DNA of 34,125 bases from an uncultured Treponema sp. (GTDB lineage Bacteria > Spirochaetota > Spirochaetia > Treponematales > Treponemataceae), in contig CAMKDH010000005.1 in assembly GCA_946411215.1 (NCBI GenBank), positions 1-34,125 of the forward strand. The letters are read 5' to 3'. A program made the position numbers and the translations under genes. Below the pieces are notes generated by a model, which was not told the origin of the DNA, did no database searches, and was given only the letters and a program-made list of their open reading frames with translations. Numbering within the stretch: position 1 is the stretch's first letter; the number at the start of each line of letters is the position of its first letter. This document shows, one piece after another, positions 23,168 to 30,978 of this stretch.

Positions 23168-24640
23168 ATGGATAATTACGAAAAACAATTTCAAAATTTA
23201 TCTGATTGTGAAATTCATAATTTAAACAGAAACATTAGCAATAGCGCAGAACTTGAGTTTTCAATTAATAACAAATTCTTAAATCAGTTAATATATGACG
23301 ATGAAGAAATAATTGAAAATATTCAGCAAGAAGTTGAATATTGTAATATTTTCTCAATGATGACAATGGCTAACTGGTATAGAGAAGGAAGTTTTTATGA
23401 GCAATCTGATAAAAAATATGTCGAATACTTACAGCGTATAGTCCATGTAAAAACAGAACGTCTAGATGCACAGCAATTAATTAAATCATTAAACGGAAAA
23501 ATAAAACACCATAGCTCAAATGATTTGTTATACGGTGAAATACTTGGCGAGGCTTATGTTCAATTGGGGCAATATTATTCAAGTAGTACAAATAAAAAAA
23601 ACCTCAAAATTGCAAAAGTTTTCTTTGAAAATTCTAAATGTTATGCCCCTGCATTAATATCTGCTATTCCTCTGCTATCTCCTGTGTTAGGATTATCTAT
23701 AAAGGCGTTAGGATTAATAGTAGCAAAGCAAGTATTAGGAATCGGTGCCTCTGGATTATTAGGAGCAGGTGCTATGATTGGAGCACCAGTTGTCTTACCT
23801 GTTGCTGTCGCAGGAGGAGCTATTGCAGGTATTGCAAGACATCGTGCAAAAGATAAAAACAAAAAATCGAAACATCTGTATAAGCCTGCTTTCCCATTTA
23901 CAAAAAAGGCACCTACTCTGCTATTAGAAAAAAAAGAACAGTATGCCATTCCTCCAGAGGAGATTGCAAAACAGAATTTTGGAGACCTATGGAATCAACT
24001 TACTGAAGTATCGCAAAAGAGCATTTCTACTGCTTACAAAAATTATTATCAAAATAAAGATGACCCAGATTATGATTTTTCTTCTGTTATTGGATTACTC
24101 GGAAAAGCACTTGAGGGTGAATTAAAGATAAGATTTTATAATAAGTATATTGAATACCTGAAAAATAATTTTGAATCCGCTCAGGATTATATCAAATATA
24201 ATAATCTTAATAACTTTCAGATTAATACTTTGACCAGAGTATTACTTTATGCTCCTAAAACAGGCAATAGAGAATTTCAATTCTTTGATTATATAAATCA
24301 TGGGACTTTTACTTTGGGTAGTTTCAGATTTCTTCTGGGTATTGATAAACAAGGTACAATTTCTCCATCTTCCAGATTATTTTGTCATCTTTCAATGCTT
24401 GATTATGCAAAAACAACTCTATATAAAGATATTTTTGTTAGAAAAGAATATCCAGAAGTAGATTCTTTTTTAAAAGAACTGTCTGATAATATTGTAACAT
24501 TGATAAATTATCGAAATAAAGCCGATCATGCAGGAGAAAATATGTCTGTAGATGATGCAAATCTGGTTTTATATATTATGATAACTACAAAAAAAATCCT
24601 TTTACGTATTCTGGATCCACTAGTGCCTTTTGCAGAGTAA
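23168..24640 (+). CDS. Membrane protein with C-terminal HEPN-like motif
   Basis: A 490-residue protein of no named family. The N-terminal part is helical and Sel1/TPR-like (SMMTMANWYREGSFYEQS; GEAYVQLGQYYSSS). Residues about 165-225 are a long glycine-zipper hydrophobic region (GASGLLGAGAMIGAPVVLP) able to form a membrane hairpin. The C-terminal part is helical and holds YRNKADHAGE, Arg449 to His454, the RX4H pattern of HEPN RNases. So it may be a membrane-anchored RNase or HEPN partner. It is on the plus strand, opposite to the CRISPR genes, and lacks the shared element. It converges with nrdD. Function is inferred from motif only. Confidence 0.65.
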   Translation: MDNYEKQFQNLSDCEIHNLNRNISNSAELEFSINNKFLNQLIYDDEEIIENIQQEVEYCNIFSMMTMANWYREGSFYEQSDKKYVEYLQRIVHVKTERLDAQQLIKSLNGKIKHHSSNDLLYGEILGEAYVQLGQYYSSSTNKKNLKIAKVFFENSKCYAPALISAIPLLSPVLGLSIKALGLIVAKQVLGIGASGLLGAGAMIGAPVVLPVAVAGGAIAGIARHRAKDKNKKSKHLYKPAFPFTKKAPTLLLEKKEQYAIPPEEIAKQNFGDLWNQLTEVSQKSISTAYKNYYQNKDDPDYDFSSVIGLLGKALEGELKIRFYNKYIEYLKNNFESAQDYIKYNNLNNFQINTLTRVLLYAPKTGNREFQFFDYINHGTFTLGSFRFLLGIDKQGTISPSSRLFCHLSMLDYAKTTLYKDIFVRKEYPEVDSFLKELSDNIVTLINYRNKADHAGENMSVDDANLVLYIMITTKKILLRILDPLVPFAE

Positions 24641-24663
24641 TCATCCTTAATATTAAACAGACT

Positions 24664-26319
24664 TTATTGTATCCATTGTTTTATTCTGTCCTTCAATTCA
24701 AATTTTTTACCATTTGTGAATCTGTCTTCTTCTGCTAAATATCCGGAAACGCGGCGTAATCTTCGGATATTTTTTGAGGAACACTTTGGGCACAGGCCTG
24801 ATATTCTTCCTATGAAACCGCAGTCATTACAGTTATCAAGTGGAAAGTTAATTCCAATATAATTACAGCCCTTGTTCCAGGCGTATTCTACAACTTCCTG
24901 AACGGCGTCTACATTTCGGTCCGGCATTTCTTCCAGCTCTACATAAGTGATAGAACCACCGTTGCACAACTCGTGGAAATCGGCTTCCATATCAACCTTT
25001 TCCATATAACTTGTTTCAATGAAAACAGGAACATGGAAAGAATTTGTGTAATAACCTTTTTCGCATACATCGAATCCTTTCCCGTCATGGGTTGAATCAT
25101 ACGCTGTAAATGAACCTGTAACACCTTCTGCTGCAGATGCCAAAAGAGAAAAGTTCAGGTTATTTTCTTTTATATAAGAATCGGTACGCTCACGCATAAA
25201 ACGCACTACAGATAATGCCTCTTCCTTAAAAGGCAGCATGTCTGAAATAGCTTCCCACTTTTTTCCATGTAATACAGAAAGAGCATCCCAAAGACCAATG
25301 AAGCCTATTGAAAGTGTTCCATTACGGAGCATTTCGTGTACATCATCTTTGTCCTGGTCTTTGTAAACTTTATGCAATTGCAATTCCGAAAAATCAGCAT
25401 TATTTGCAAGCGTTTCAAAACGATGAAGCAACAATTCTTTGGAATCTTCCATTGCAGCTCCAACAAGTTCAAGGAATTTTTCCAAACTGCCCTGCGCACT
25501 AAATGCCAGCTGGACAAGATTCATTGTTACACATGCAATGTTACCCCTGTTCAATCCGGAAGCTTCCCCATAGAGATTTGATACAACTCTTGTTCTGCAG
25601 CCCATTATACCAATTTTATTTGAAGGCGCATTTTTGTTTGCAGGGGAATCGCAATTAAAATATGTTGGAACCATTCTGCGTGCTGTTACAGACAATGCTT
25701 TTAAATACAAATCATGATTAGGAGAATCCTCGCTTACGTTTGTATCCTTCTTAAGCTTAAATACAAGATTTGGAAAAATAAAAGGATTTCCTTTCTCATC
25801 TCCTTTTGAATATGCTTCAAGAAGAAGACGACTTACCCTTCTTCCTTCATCACTTGTATTCAGTCCAAAGTTAAATGTAACATAAGGTTTCTCACAGCCT
25901 TTTCGTGTAAAACTATTAAGATCAAAAAAGAATTCTCTGATATCTTCGATAGCCTGATCATCGTTGTAATCTTTGTTCAGAAATGCGGCCATATCTGTAT
26001 CAAAATCAAGAAAGCCAATACCGCCAGACTGCAAGTTAGTAAGCCATACAATTTTTCTACCAAGACTGCGTAGTGCCGCACCAAAGTTTTGTTGAGTTTT
26101 CCCAATCAAATCTTCGGCTCGTATTCCAATACAGTTATATGTAATTGAATAAAACTCAAGATCATGGATGTGGACTGTTCTGTTTTTATGATTTTGAGAA
26201 GCCTTCAAAGGAATTACAGAATCCAAAAGCTGTTTCTTAATTGTCTCTTCGCCAAGCTTTACGATTGCTCCTGCTGCATTTCCTATACTGTTTGCTAAAT
26301 CTTTTCCACTCTTGTTCAT
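24664..26319 (-). CDS. nrdD: Anaerobic (class III) ribonucleotide reductase, short form without ATP cone
   Basis: About 551 residues. It reduces ribonucleoside triphosphates to dNTPs with a glycyl radical made by NrdG. Seen: HIHDLEFY near the start, active-site cysteines in YNCIGIRAE and GNIACVTMNL, the C-terminal zinc site CNDCGFIG with CPKCSS, and the glycyl-radical loop RVSGYL with the Gly near residue 526. The ATP-cone domain that regulates the roughly 700-residue E. coli enzyme is absent, as in phage and some mobile-element enzymes. ATG 26319 is preferred: it overlaps the nrdG stop as ATGA with AAGGG upstream. Transcribed from element F. Confidence 0.9.
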   Translation of the reverse strand: MNKSGKDLANSIGNAAGAIVKLGEETIKKQLLDSVIPLKASQNHKNRTVHIHDLEFYSITYNCIGIRAEDLIGKTQQNFGAALRSLGRKIVWLTNLQSGGIGFLDFDTDMAAFLNKDYNDDQAIEDIREFFFDLNSFTRKGCEKPYVTFNFGLNTSDEGRRVSRLLLEAYSKGDEKGNPFIFPNLVFKLKKDTNVSEDSPNHDLYLKALSVTARRMVPTYFNCDSPANKNAPSNKIGIMGCRTRVVSNLYGEASGLNRGNIACVTMNLVQLAFSAQGSLEKFLELVGAAMEDSKELLLHRFETLANNADFSELQLHKVYKDQDKDDVHEMLRNGTLSIGFIGLWDALSVLHGKKWEAISDMLPFKEEALSVVRFMRERTDSYIKENNLNFSLLASAAEGVTGSFTAYDSTHDGKGFDVCEKGYYTNSFHVPVFIETSYMEKVDMEADFHELCNGGSITYVELEEMPDRNVDAVQEVVEYAWNKGCNYIGINFPLDNCNDCGFIGRISGLCPKCSSKNIRRLRRVSGYLAEEDRFTNGKKFELKDRIKQWIQ

Positions 26320-26804
26320 GCGCATCCCTTCTCTAACAAATCCATTTCAACTAGTGTTCCGTTTCCAATTTTACGGTACATATGCTGATTATCTGAACCA
26401 ACGTACATCAGTGACGGATTGAGTTTGGTTTTGTCAAAGCCACCACACTTAAGATAGTTTACGCGGTCCCAAACCATCTTCGGAACTCTATTCAAGGACC
26501 ATCCTGTGTAGACACAAATATTATAGTCCCGCTCATTTAATATATCAAGAATTGCAATGAGTGCATCAAGCTGTTCGAGGGGTTCGCCACCAGATATGGT
26601 TATCTTTTTGTTGTGGCATTCACTTTCTATAAGAGAAATAACTTCTTCAACGGACAATTTCTTTCCGCAGCCTTTTTGATGTGTTGAAGAATTCTGGCAT
26701 CCTGGACAGTGCATGCTGCATCCCTGAAAAAACAATACGCTACGCATGCCGGGACCATCATCACAACTTGTCTTTTTCCATCCTGCACATTCAACATACA
26801 TCAT
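26316..26804 (-). CDS. nrdG: Anaerobic ribonucleotide reductase activating protein
   Basis: A 162-residue radical-SAM enzyme that installs the glycyl radical in NrdD. The cluster motif is CSMHCPGC (CX3CX2C), preceded by DDGPGMRSVLFFQG; ITISGGEPLEQ is the SAM-binding GGE region. AGGAGG precedes ATG 26804. It is upstream of and overlaps nrdD, the usual partnership though not the usual order. Element F lies 29 nt upstream. Confidence 0.93.
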   Translation of the reverse strand: MMYVECAGWKKTSCDDGPGMRSVLFFQGCSMHCPGCQNSSTHQKGCGKKLSVEEVISLIESECHNKKITISGGEPLEQLDALIAILDILNERDYNICVYTGWSLNRVPKMVWDRVNYLKCGGFDKTKLNPSLMYVGSDNQHMYRKIGNGTLVEMDLLEKGCA

Positions 26805-26832
26805 TGGTATTCCTCCTCTTAATAAAGCTCTA

Positions 26833-26867
26833 TGTTAATTAGAGAAGTTTGATGTGCAAAAATTGAC
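26833..26867 (-). promoter_or_regulatory. Shared bipartite promoter-like element, copy F
   Basis: Minus strand: GTCAATTTTT (26867-26858), 13 nt, CTCTAATTAACA (26844-26833), 29 nt before ATG 26804 of nrdG. It begins only 4 nt after the kinase-like gene. Confidence 0.7.
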
Positions 26868-26870
26868 AAA

Positions 26871-27497
26871 TTAGGCAGAAAATTTGTGGTTTATTGAAGG
26901 ATCATCATCAAGGTGTCTTGCAACTGCATCAAGAGTTTTATCTACTATCTGTTTGCGGGAAATTCCTGAAGTTGAGATTGTCACCCATTCATATGGGGTT
27001 CGGTCCATTATATGTGAAAAAATGTAATTATACTTTTGAGCACGTTCCAATGTTATGTCGTCAAATCCTTCTGCATTACGTTCTATGATTCGTTTAACAC
27101 GTTCTTCCATATCGCAGGTAAGACGTATAACGCAAAGCGGAGTTGCCATTAAAGGAATCAATTCATCAAGCTTCTTGTCCACTTCTGAAACACTCCAGTT
27201 TCTGTCTGCAAAGGCAGCCGCAAGAGAACTTGGCCAATAACGAATGAGTATATTTGTATCAAACTGGGAATCATATTTCTTTACGAGTCTACTGCACTCC
27301 AAATTGTAATTGAGGAATGATGTTACCGGAGCTATGTGTCCGCCTTTGCCGGCTTCTTCCCGAGCCTGGGTAAGAGCAGCTTTTGCATCTGGATGGTATG
27401 TAAGAATATTGAAACCGTAAGGGGCAAGGCCCTGAGCTAAAGTGTCTTTTCCTGTTCCGTTATCACCTTCAATAACTATAAAGTTCTTCTTTGACAT
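26871..27497 (-). CDS. P-loop kinase resembling thymidylate kinase
   Basis: A 208-residue P-loop protein. It opens FIVIEGDNGTGKDTLAQGL, a Walker A of the GX4GKDT type typical of dTMP and related nucleotide kinases. DTNILIRYWPSSLAAAFADR and LCVIRLTCDMEERVKRIIER resemble the substrate and LID regions. It is more divergent than a housekeeping thymidylate kinase and the phosphate acceptor is uncertain. Its neighbour is nrdG-nrdD, so a shared role in dNTP supply is likely. AGGAGG-like site before ATG 27497; element G upstream. Confidence 0.75.
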   Translation of the reverse strand: MSKKNFIVIEGDNGTGKDTLAQGLAPYGFNILTYHPDAKAALTQAREEAGKGGHIAPVTSFLNYNLECSRLVKKYDSQFDTNILIRYWPSSLAAAFADRNWSVSEVDKKLDELIPLMATPLCVIRLTCDMEERVKRIIERNAEGFDDITLERAQKYNYIFSHIMDRTPYEWVTISTSGISRKQIVDKTLDAVARHLDDDPSINHKFSA

Positions 27498-27528
27498 AAA
27501 ATTCCTCCGTTTATAATTTTCTCTATCA

Positions 27529-27563
27529 CTTTTATTAGAGACCTGTCAGTTTAGAAAATTGAC
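27529..27563 (-). promoter_or_regulatory. Shared bipartite promoter-like element, copy G
   Basis: Minus strand: GTCAATTTTC (27563-27554), 13 nt, CTCTAATAAAAG (27540-27529), 32 nt before ATG 27497. It stands back to back with copy H across 48 nt of A+T-rich DNA. Confidence 0.75.
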
Positions 27564-27611
27564 ATAAAAAATAAAAAAATCATAAATTGCGAAAAATTTT
27601 TTTTATATTGT

Positions 27612-27646
27612 GTCAATTTTTCAATACAACACGTCTCTATTATAAA
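27612..27646 (+). promoter_or_regulatory. Shared bipartite promoter-like element, copy H
   Basis: Plus strand: GTCAATTTTT (27612-27621), 13 nt, CTCTATTATAAA (27635-27646), 44 nt before ATG 27690. The only plus-strand copy; its presence on both strands excludes simple orientation bias. Confidence 0.75.
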
Positions 27647-27689
27647 TAGCTGTTCATCTTAGCGATGAGAATCTTATGGAGGTTTTAAT

Positions 27690-28118
27690 ATGATGATTAA
27701 TTCGGTTAGCTTAGGTCTTTTCTTTAATGCGGTGCTTTTGCTCTCATTTCTTTTTCTTTACTTTAACGACCCGGACGCTTTCTATTCGAAAATGTATTCA
27801 CGCATTTTTAGAATTAAATTTTTCTTCAGAACTCATTTTGGCAAGACAGGAAAAGAGTATAAAGAAAAATATAAGTCTTTATCCAGAACTATCAGTCGCT
27901 GTGAATACTTAATTTCCAGATATGTTAATAAGAAAAATCTTTCTACGCTTTCTGATGATGAAACTCTACAGAATCTTTTAAAGCATTACAAAGAACTTTT
28001 GTATATCGACTCTCTTCCGGAAGAAGAAGTGTCCCTTGAAAAAATCAATAAGGAATGGGAAGAAATTATAGATTTGTATCTTCCAGAAATGGATCCTTAT
28101 TACCAGGGTGATTTTTAA
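27690..28118 (+). CDS. Small membrane-anchored protein of the helicase operon
   Basis: A 142-residue protein with one N-terminal membrane helix (SLGLFFNAVLLLSFLFLYF) and a charged helical cytoplasmic part (SEDEE-like regions, KKNLSTLSDDETLQNLLKHY). GGAGG lies 7 nt before ATG 27690. First gene behind element H; the SNF2 protein follows after 51 nt. No family recognised. It may tether or regulate the helicase. Confidence 0.65.
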   Translation: MMINSVSLGLFFNAVLLLSFLFLYFNDPDAFYSKMYSRIFRIKFFFRTHFGKTGKEYKEKYKSLSRTISRCEYLISRYVNKKNLSTLSDDETLQNLLKHYKELLYIDSLPEEEVSLEKINKEWEEIIDLYLPEMDPYYQGDF

Positions 28119-28169
28119 TTGGAATTTGATAGCATTCTGAGATATTATGGTTTACAATAGGAAGCCACG

Positions 28170-30878
28170 GTGGGTAATTCTTTTAAGTTAATTTCGGATA
28201 TTCATTTTTCTCTGCATTCGGTTATTACGCGAAGCTTGTCGGATAGCGATAATGACCTTAAGAAGCTGTTTTTCCAATGGATTTCTGGAAGACAGGAGGA
28301 TGAAGATTTTCTTGATATTGACTGGCTCAGTTCACCTGTTTCTAAGACTGATTTTCCTGATGGAATTACCTGGGCCGATATTGTTGATTATGCAGAAGGG
28401 ATTTCCTGTAAAAAAGTTTCTTTGAGTCAGACCGAAAATGATGAACGGAAGATTTTACGAATGGATACCGCTGAACTTCTTTTTGATAGATTTCTTCATG
28501 AAGGACTTTCCCCAGAGCAAAAGATTTTTGTAGAAGAACTCTGGAACAAAACCTTCAATAGTTTTCCGGCTGTTGATTATGAAAATTTTGACTACACCAT
28601 TCACGGCTTTTCACACACCTACGACGGCAAAAAGTTTACGCTCCATGAACAGCAGAAAAAGGGATTTGCTTTTTTGTGCAGCAAGGGAAACGGACTTTTG
28701 GCTTATGATGTTGGAGTTGGAAAAACTGCTACTGGAATTATGGCGGTTATGTATCAGCTGCAGCATGAAAAATGTATACGCCCGCTTATTATTGTTCCAA
28801 AGGCTGTTTATTCAAAATGGGTTCACGATATTCACGAGTTTTTCCCAACTATAACTTTGAACGAACTCGAAAACCTGAATAAAGATGTAATTGACCGAAT
28901 GCGCATGAACTCAATCTTTGAAGATGCAAATGACAGTCTGCTGCTGCCGGTAAATACTGTTTCAATCTGCACGGCTGAAGCTATGGAAAAAATATATTTC
29001 AAACCCGAAAGTGAACCGCTTCTTGAAAAAAGCTTTGAATATATTCTTTCGAAGAAAAAGCAGATGGATTATTTTACTCCGTCAAAAAAACTCAGCAATG
29101 AACAGTATGTATTTTTTGAAGAACTTGGCACTGATCTTCTGCTTGTGGATGAAGCTCATCGTTATAAAAATCTTATAAAAAAAGTAAGCGGTGGCGGACA
29201 TTCTGAATTTACACACCTGGGCTTTGGCGAATCTTCAAGTCGTGCTGTAAAAATGTTTGCAATTACAGAATATATTCACAGGCACAATCTTGAAAAAAAT
29301 GTTTTCCTGCTTTCGGCAACTCCATTTACAAATTCGCCAATGGAAATTTATACAACCCTTTTGTTTACAGGCGGAGATGAATTAAGAAAGTTAGGCTACG
29401 CAAACATAAATGATTTTCTAAACGAATTTGCAGAAATCAAGCTTGAATGGTCTGTAAACAATAAAAATGAAGTTGTCCAAAAAACGGTTATGAAAAATTT
29501 CCGTTCGCTCGATGCGCTGCAAAAAATCATCCAGAATTATATAGATAAAGTTGATGCCGAAGATGCACACATCAACCGCCCTCAGAAAGAAACTCATGTT
29601 TTAAAAATCGAAATGACTCCGCTTCAAAAACAAATCTACGAAGCTCAGATTCAACGACTTTCGGAAGCCTCGAACCTTGATGTCATTTTTTCTGCAATGA
29701 ATATAATGCGTATGTGTCTTATTTCACCAACGCTTGTGAATGACAAAAATCTCAGAATCCCGGACCCTTCTAAGTTTGTTGAGGCTTCTCCTAAACTGCT
29801 TTTTGTCTGCAACACTGTTGTAAACATTTATAAAGCAAAACCTGACTGCGGCCAGATTATATATCTTCCTCGTGGTGTAAAGGAATTTGCGGCTGTTCAA
29901 AAATATCTTGTGAGCCAGAATATTCCACAAGAAGCAATAGGAATGCTCAATTCTTCAACAACAGAATCGCGAAAACTCAAAATAACAAAGGCTTTTAACG
30001 ACCCTAAAGCTCCATTAAAAATCCTTTTGGGCTCCGAAACTATCAGCGAGGGCGTAGACCTAAATGGAAACACGCTCGTTTTATACAACTGTATGCTCGG
30101 CTGGAACCCTACAGAACCCGTTCAGGTAGAAGGAAGGCTCTGGCGACAGGGAAATCTTCAGAAAAAAGTACATATTATTTATCCTCTTATGTATAATTCG
30201 CTGGATTCGCTCATTTATCAAAAGCATGATGAAAAGGCAAGCCGCATAGATGCCATCTGGGAATATCGCGGCGACAAAATCAACGTAGAAGAAATCAATC
30301 CTGCAGAGCTCAAGTTTGATCTCATAAAATCTCCGGAGATGAAGGCAAACATTGTTCTGGAACAAAGATCCATTCCCCTCAAACGGGAATTGAAAATCAT
30401 TGAAGAAATCCGTTCGCTCATTAATCTGGCACAGGAAAGAATTACTATAATTCAAAAAGAGATAGATGATTTTAATGCACAGATTAAACAGCTGGACAAA
30501 GATATTGAAGACACTAAAAAGAAAAATGAAGGCATGCCGCAGGAGTTCACTCAGCTTTCAGATGTAATTATTGCAGATACCCTGGAAGAACGCAAAAAAG
30601 TTGAACAGGCCATTGCTTCAAAAAATCGTGCAATTTCTCTTATCCAGGCAAACCTCAACAAAAAAATCGGCTCTGAATTTAAAGACAAAAAAGAATGCCT
30701 GGCTGCCCTGGACAAAAAGCAAATTGATATAGAATCAAAACTAAACGATCTTTATCTTGAGCGCAATTCTCTTGTTAAACAATTCGCCGAACAATACGAA
30801 CAGGAAAAATCGGTGCAGATCCAGAACCTCGAAGCGATCGTACAGTCTGTAACCCAAAAAATCCTTTCGAACTCATAA
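28170..30878 (+). CDS. SNF2/superfamily-2 helicase with C-terminal coiled coil
   Basis: A 902-residue DNA-dependent ATPase with a GTG start 6 nt after AGGAAG. The helicase core has motif I YDVGVGKTATG (about 179-189), motif II LLLVDEAHRYKN near 327, motif III LLSATPFTNSP, and in the second lobe LGSETISEGVDL and EGRLWRQGN (motif VI). The last 170 residues are a long coiled coil. The N-terminal 150 residues match nothing I know. SNF2 proteins of this build are common in phages and defence or mobile loci. Driven by element H with the small membrane protein. Confidence 0.85.
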   Translation: MGNSFKLISDIHFSLHSVITRSLSDSDNDLKKLFFQWISGRQEDEDFLDIDWLSSPVSKTDFPDGITWADIVDYAEGISCKKVSLSQTENDERKILRMDTAELLFDRFLHEGLSPEQKIFVEELWNKTFNSFPAVDYENFDYTIHGFSHTYDGKKFTLHEQQKKGFAFLCSKGNGLLAYDVGVGKTATGIMAVMYQLQHEKCIRPLIIVPKAVYSKWVHDIHEFFPTITLNELENLNKDVIDRMRMNSIFEDANDSLLLPVNTVSICTAEAMEKIYFKPESEPLLEKSFEYILSKKKQMDYFTPSKKLSNEQYVFFEELGTDLLLVDEAHRYKNLIKKVSGGGHSEFTHLGFGESSSRAVKMFAITEYIHRHNLEKNVFLLSATPFTNSPMEIYTTLLFTGGDELRKLGYANINDFLNEFAEIKLEWSVNNKNEVVQKTVMKNFRSLDALQKIIQNYIDKVDAEDAHINRPQKETHVLKIEMTPLQKQIYEAQIQRLSEASNLDVIFSAMNIMRMCLISPTLVNDKNLRIPDPSKFVEASPKLLFVCNTVVNIYKAKPDCGQIIYLPRGVKEFAAVQKYLVSQNIPQEAIGMLNSSTTESRKLKITKAFNDPKAPLKILLGSETISEGVDLNGNTLVLYNCMLGWNPTEPVQVEGRLWRQGNLQKKVHIIYPLMYNSLDSLIYQKHDEKASRIDAIWEYRGDKINVEEINPAELKFDLIKSPEMKANIVLEQRSIPLKRELKIIEEIRSLINLAQERITIIQKEIDDFNAQIKQLDKDIEDTKKKNEGMPQEFTQLSDVIIADTLEERKKVEQAIASKNRAISLIQANLNKKIGSEFKDKKECLAALDKKQIDIESKLNDLYLERNSLVKQFAEQYEQEKSVQIQNLEAIVQSVTQKILSNS

Positions 30879-30978
30879 ATCGCAAAAATTCTTTAAAATT
30901 TCTCAAAATTTTTTCATTTTATATCACAAAATGAGAGTCTGGCCACCTATATTAATATAAGCAAATATGGAGGATTTT

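Noticed and set aside
30081-30455. Minus-strand frames inside the SNF2 gene
   Set aside because: The helicase motifs on the plus strand are unambiguous and these frames have no initiation signals.
30880-30978. A ninth copy of the bipartite element before the AAA+ gene
   Set aside because: The region is A+T rich with TATATTAATATA, but neither the GTCAATTTTY block nor CTCTATTA at a 13-nt gap is present.
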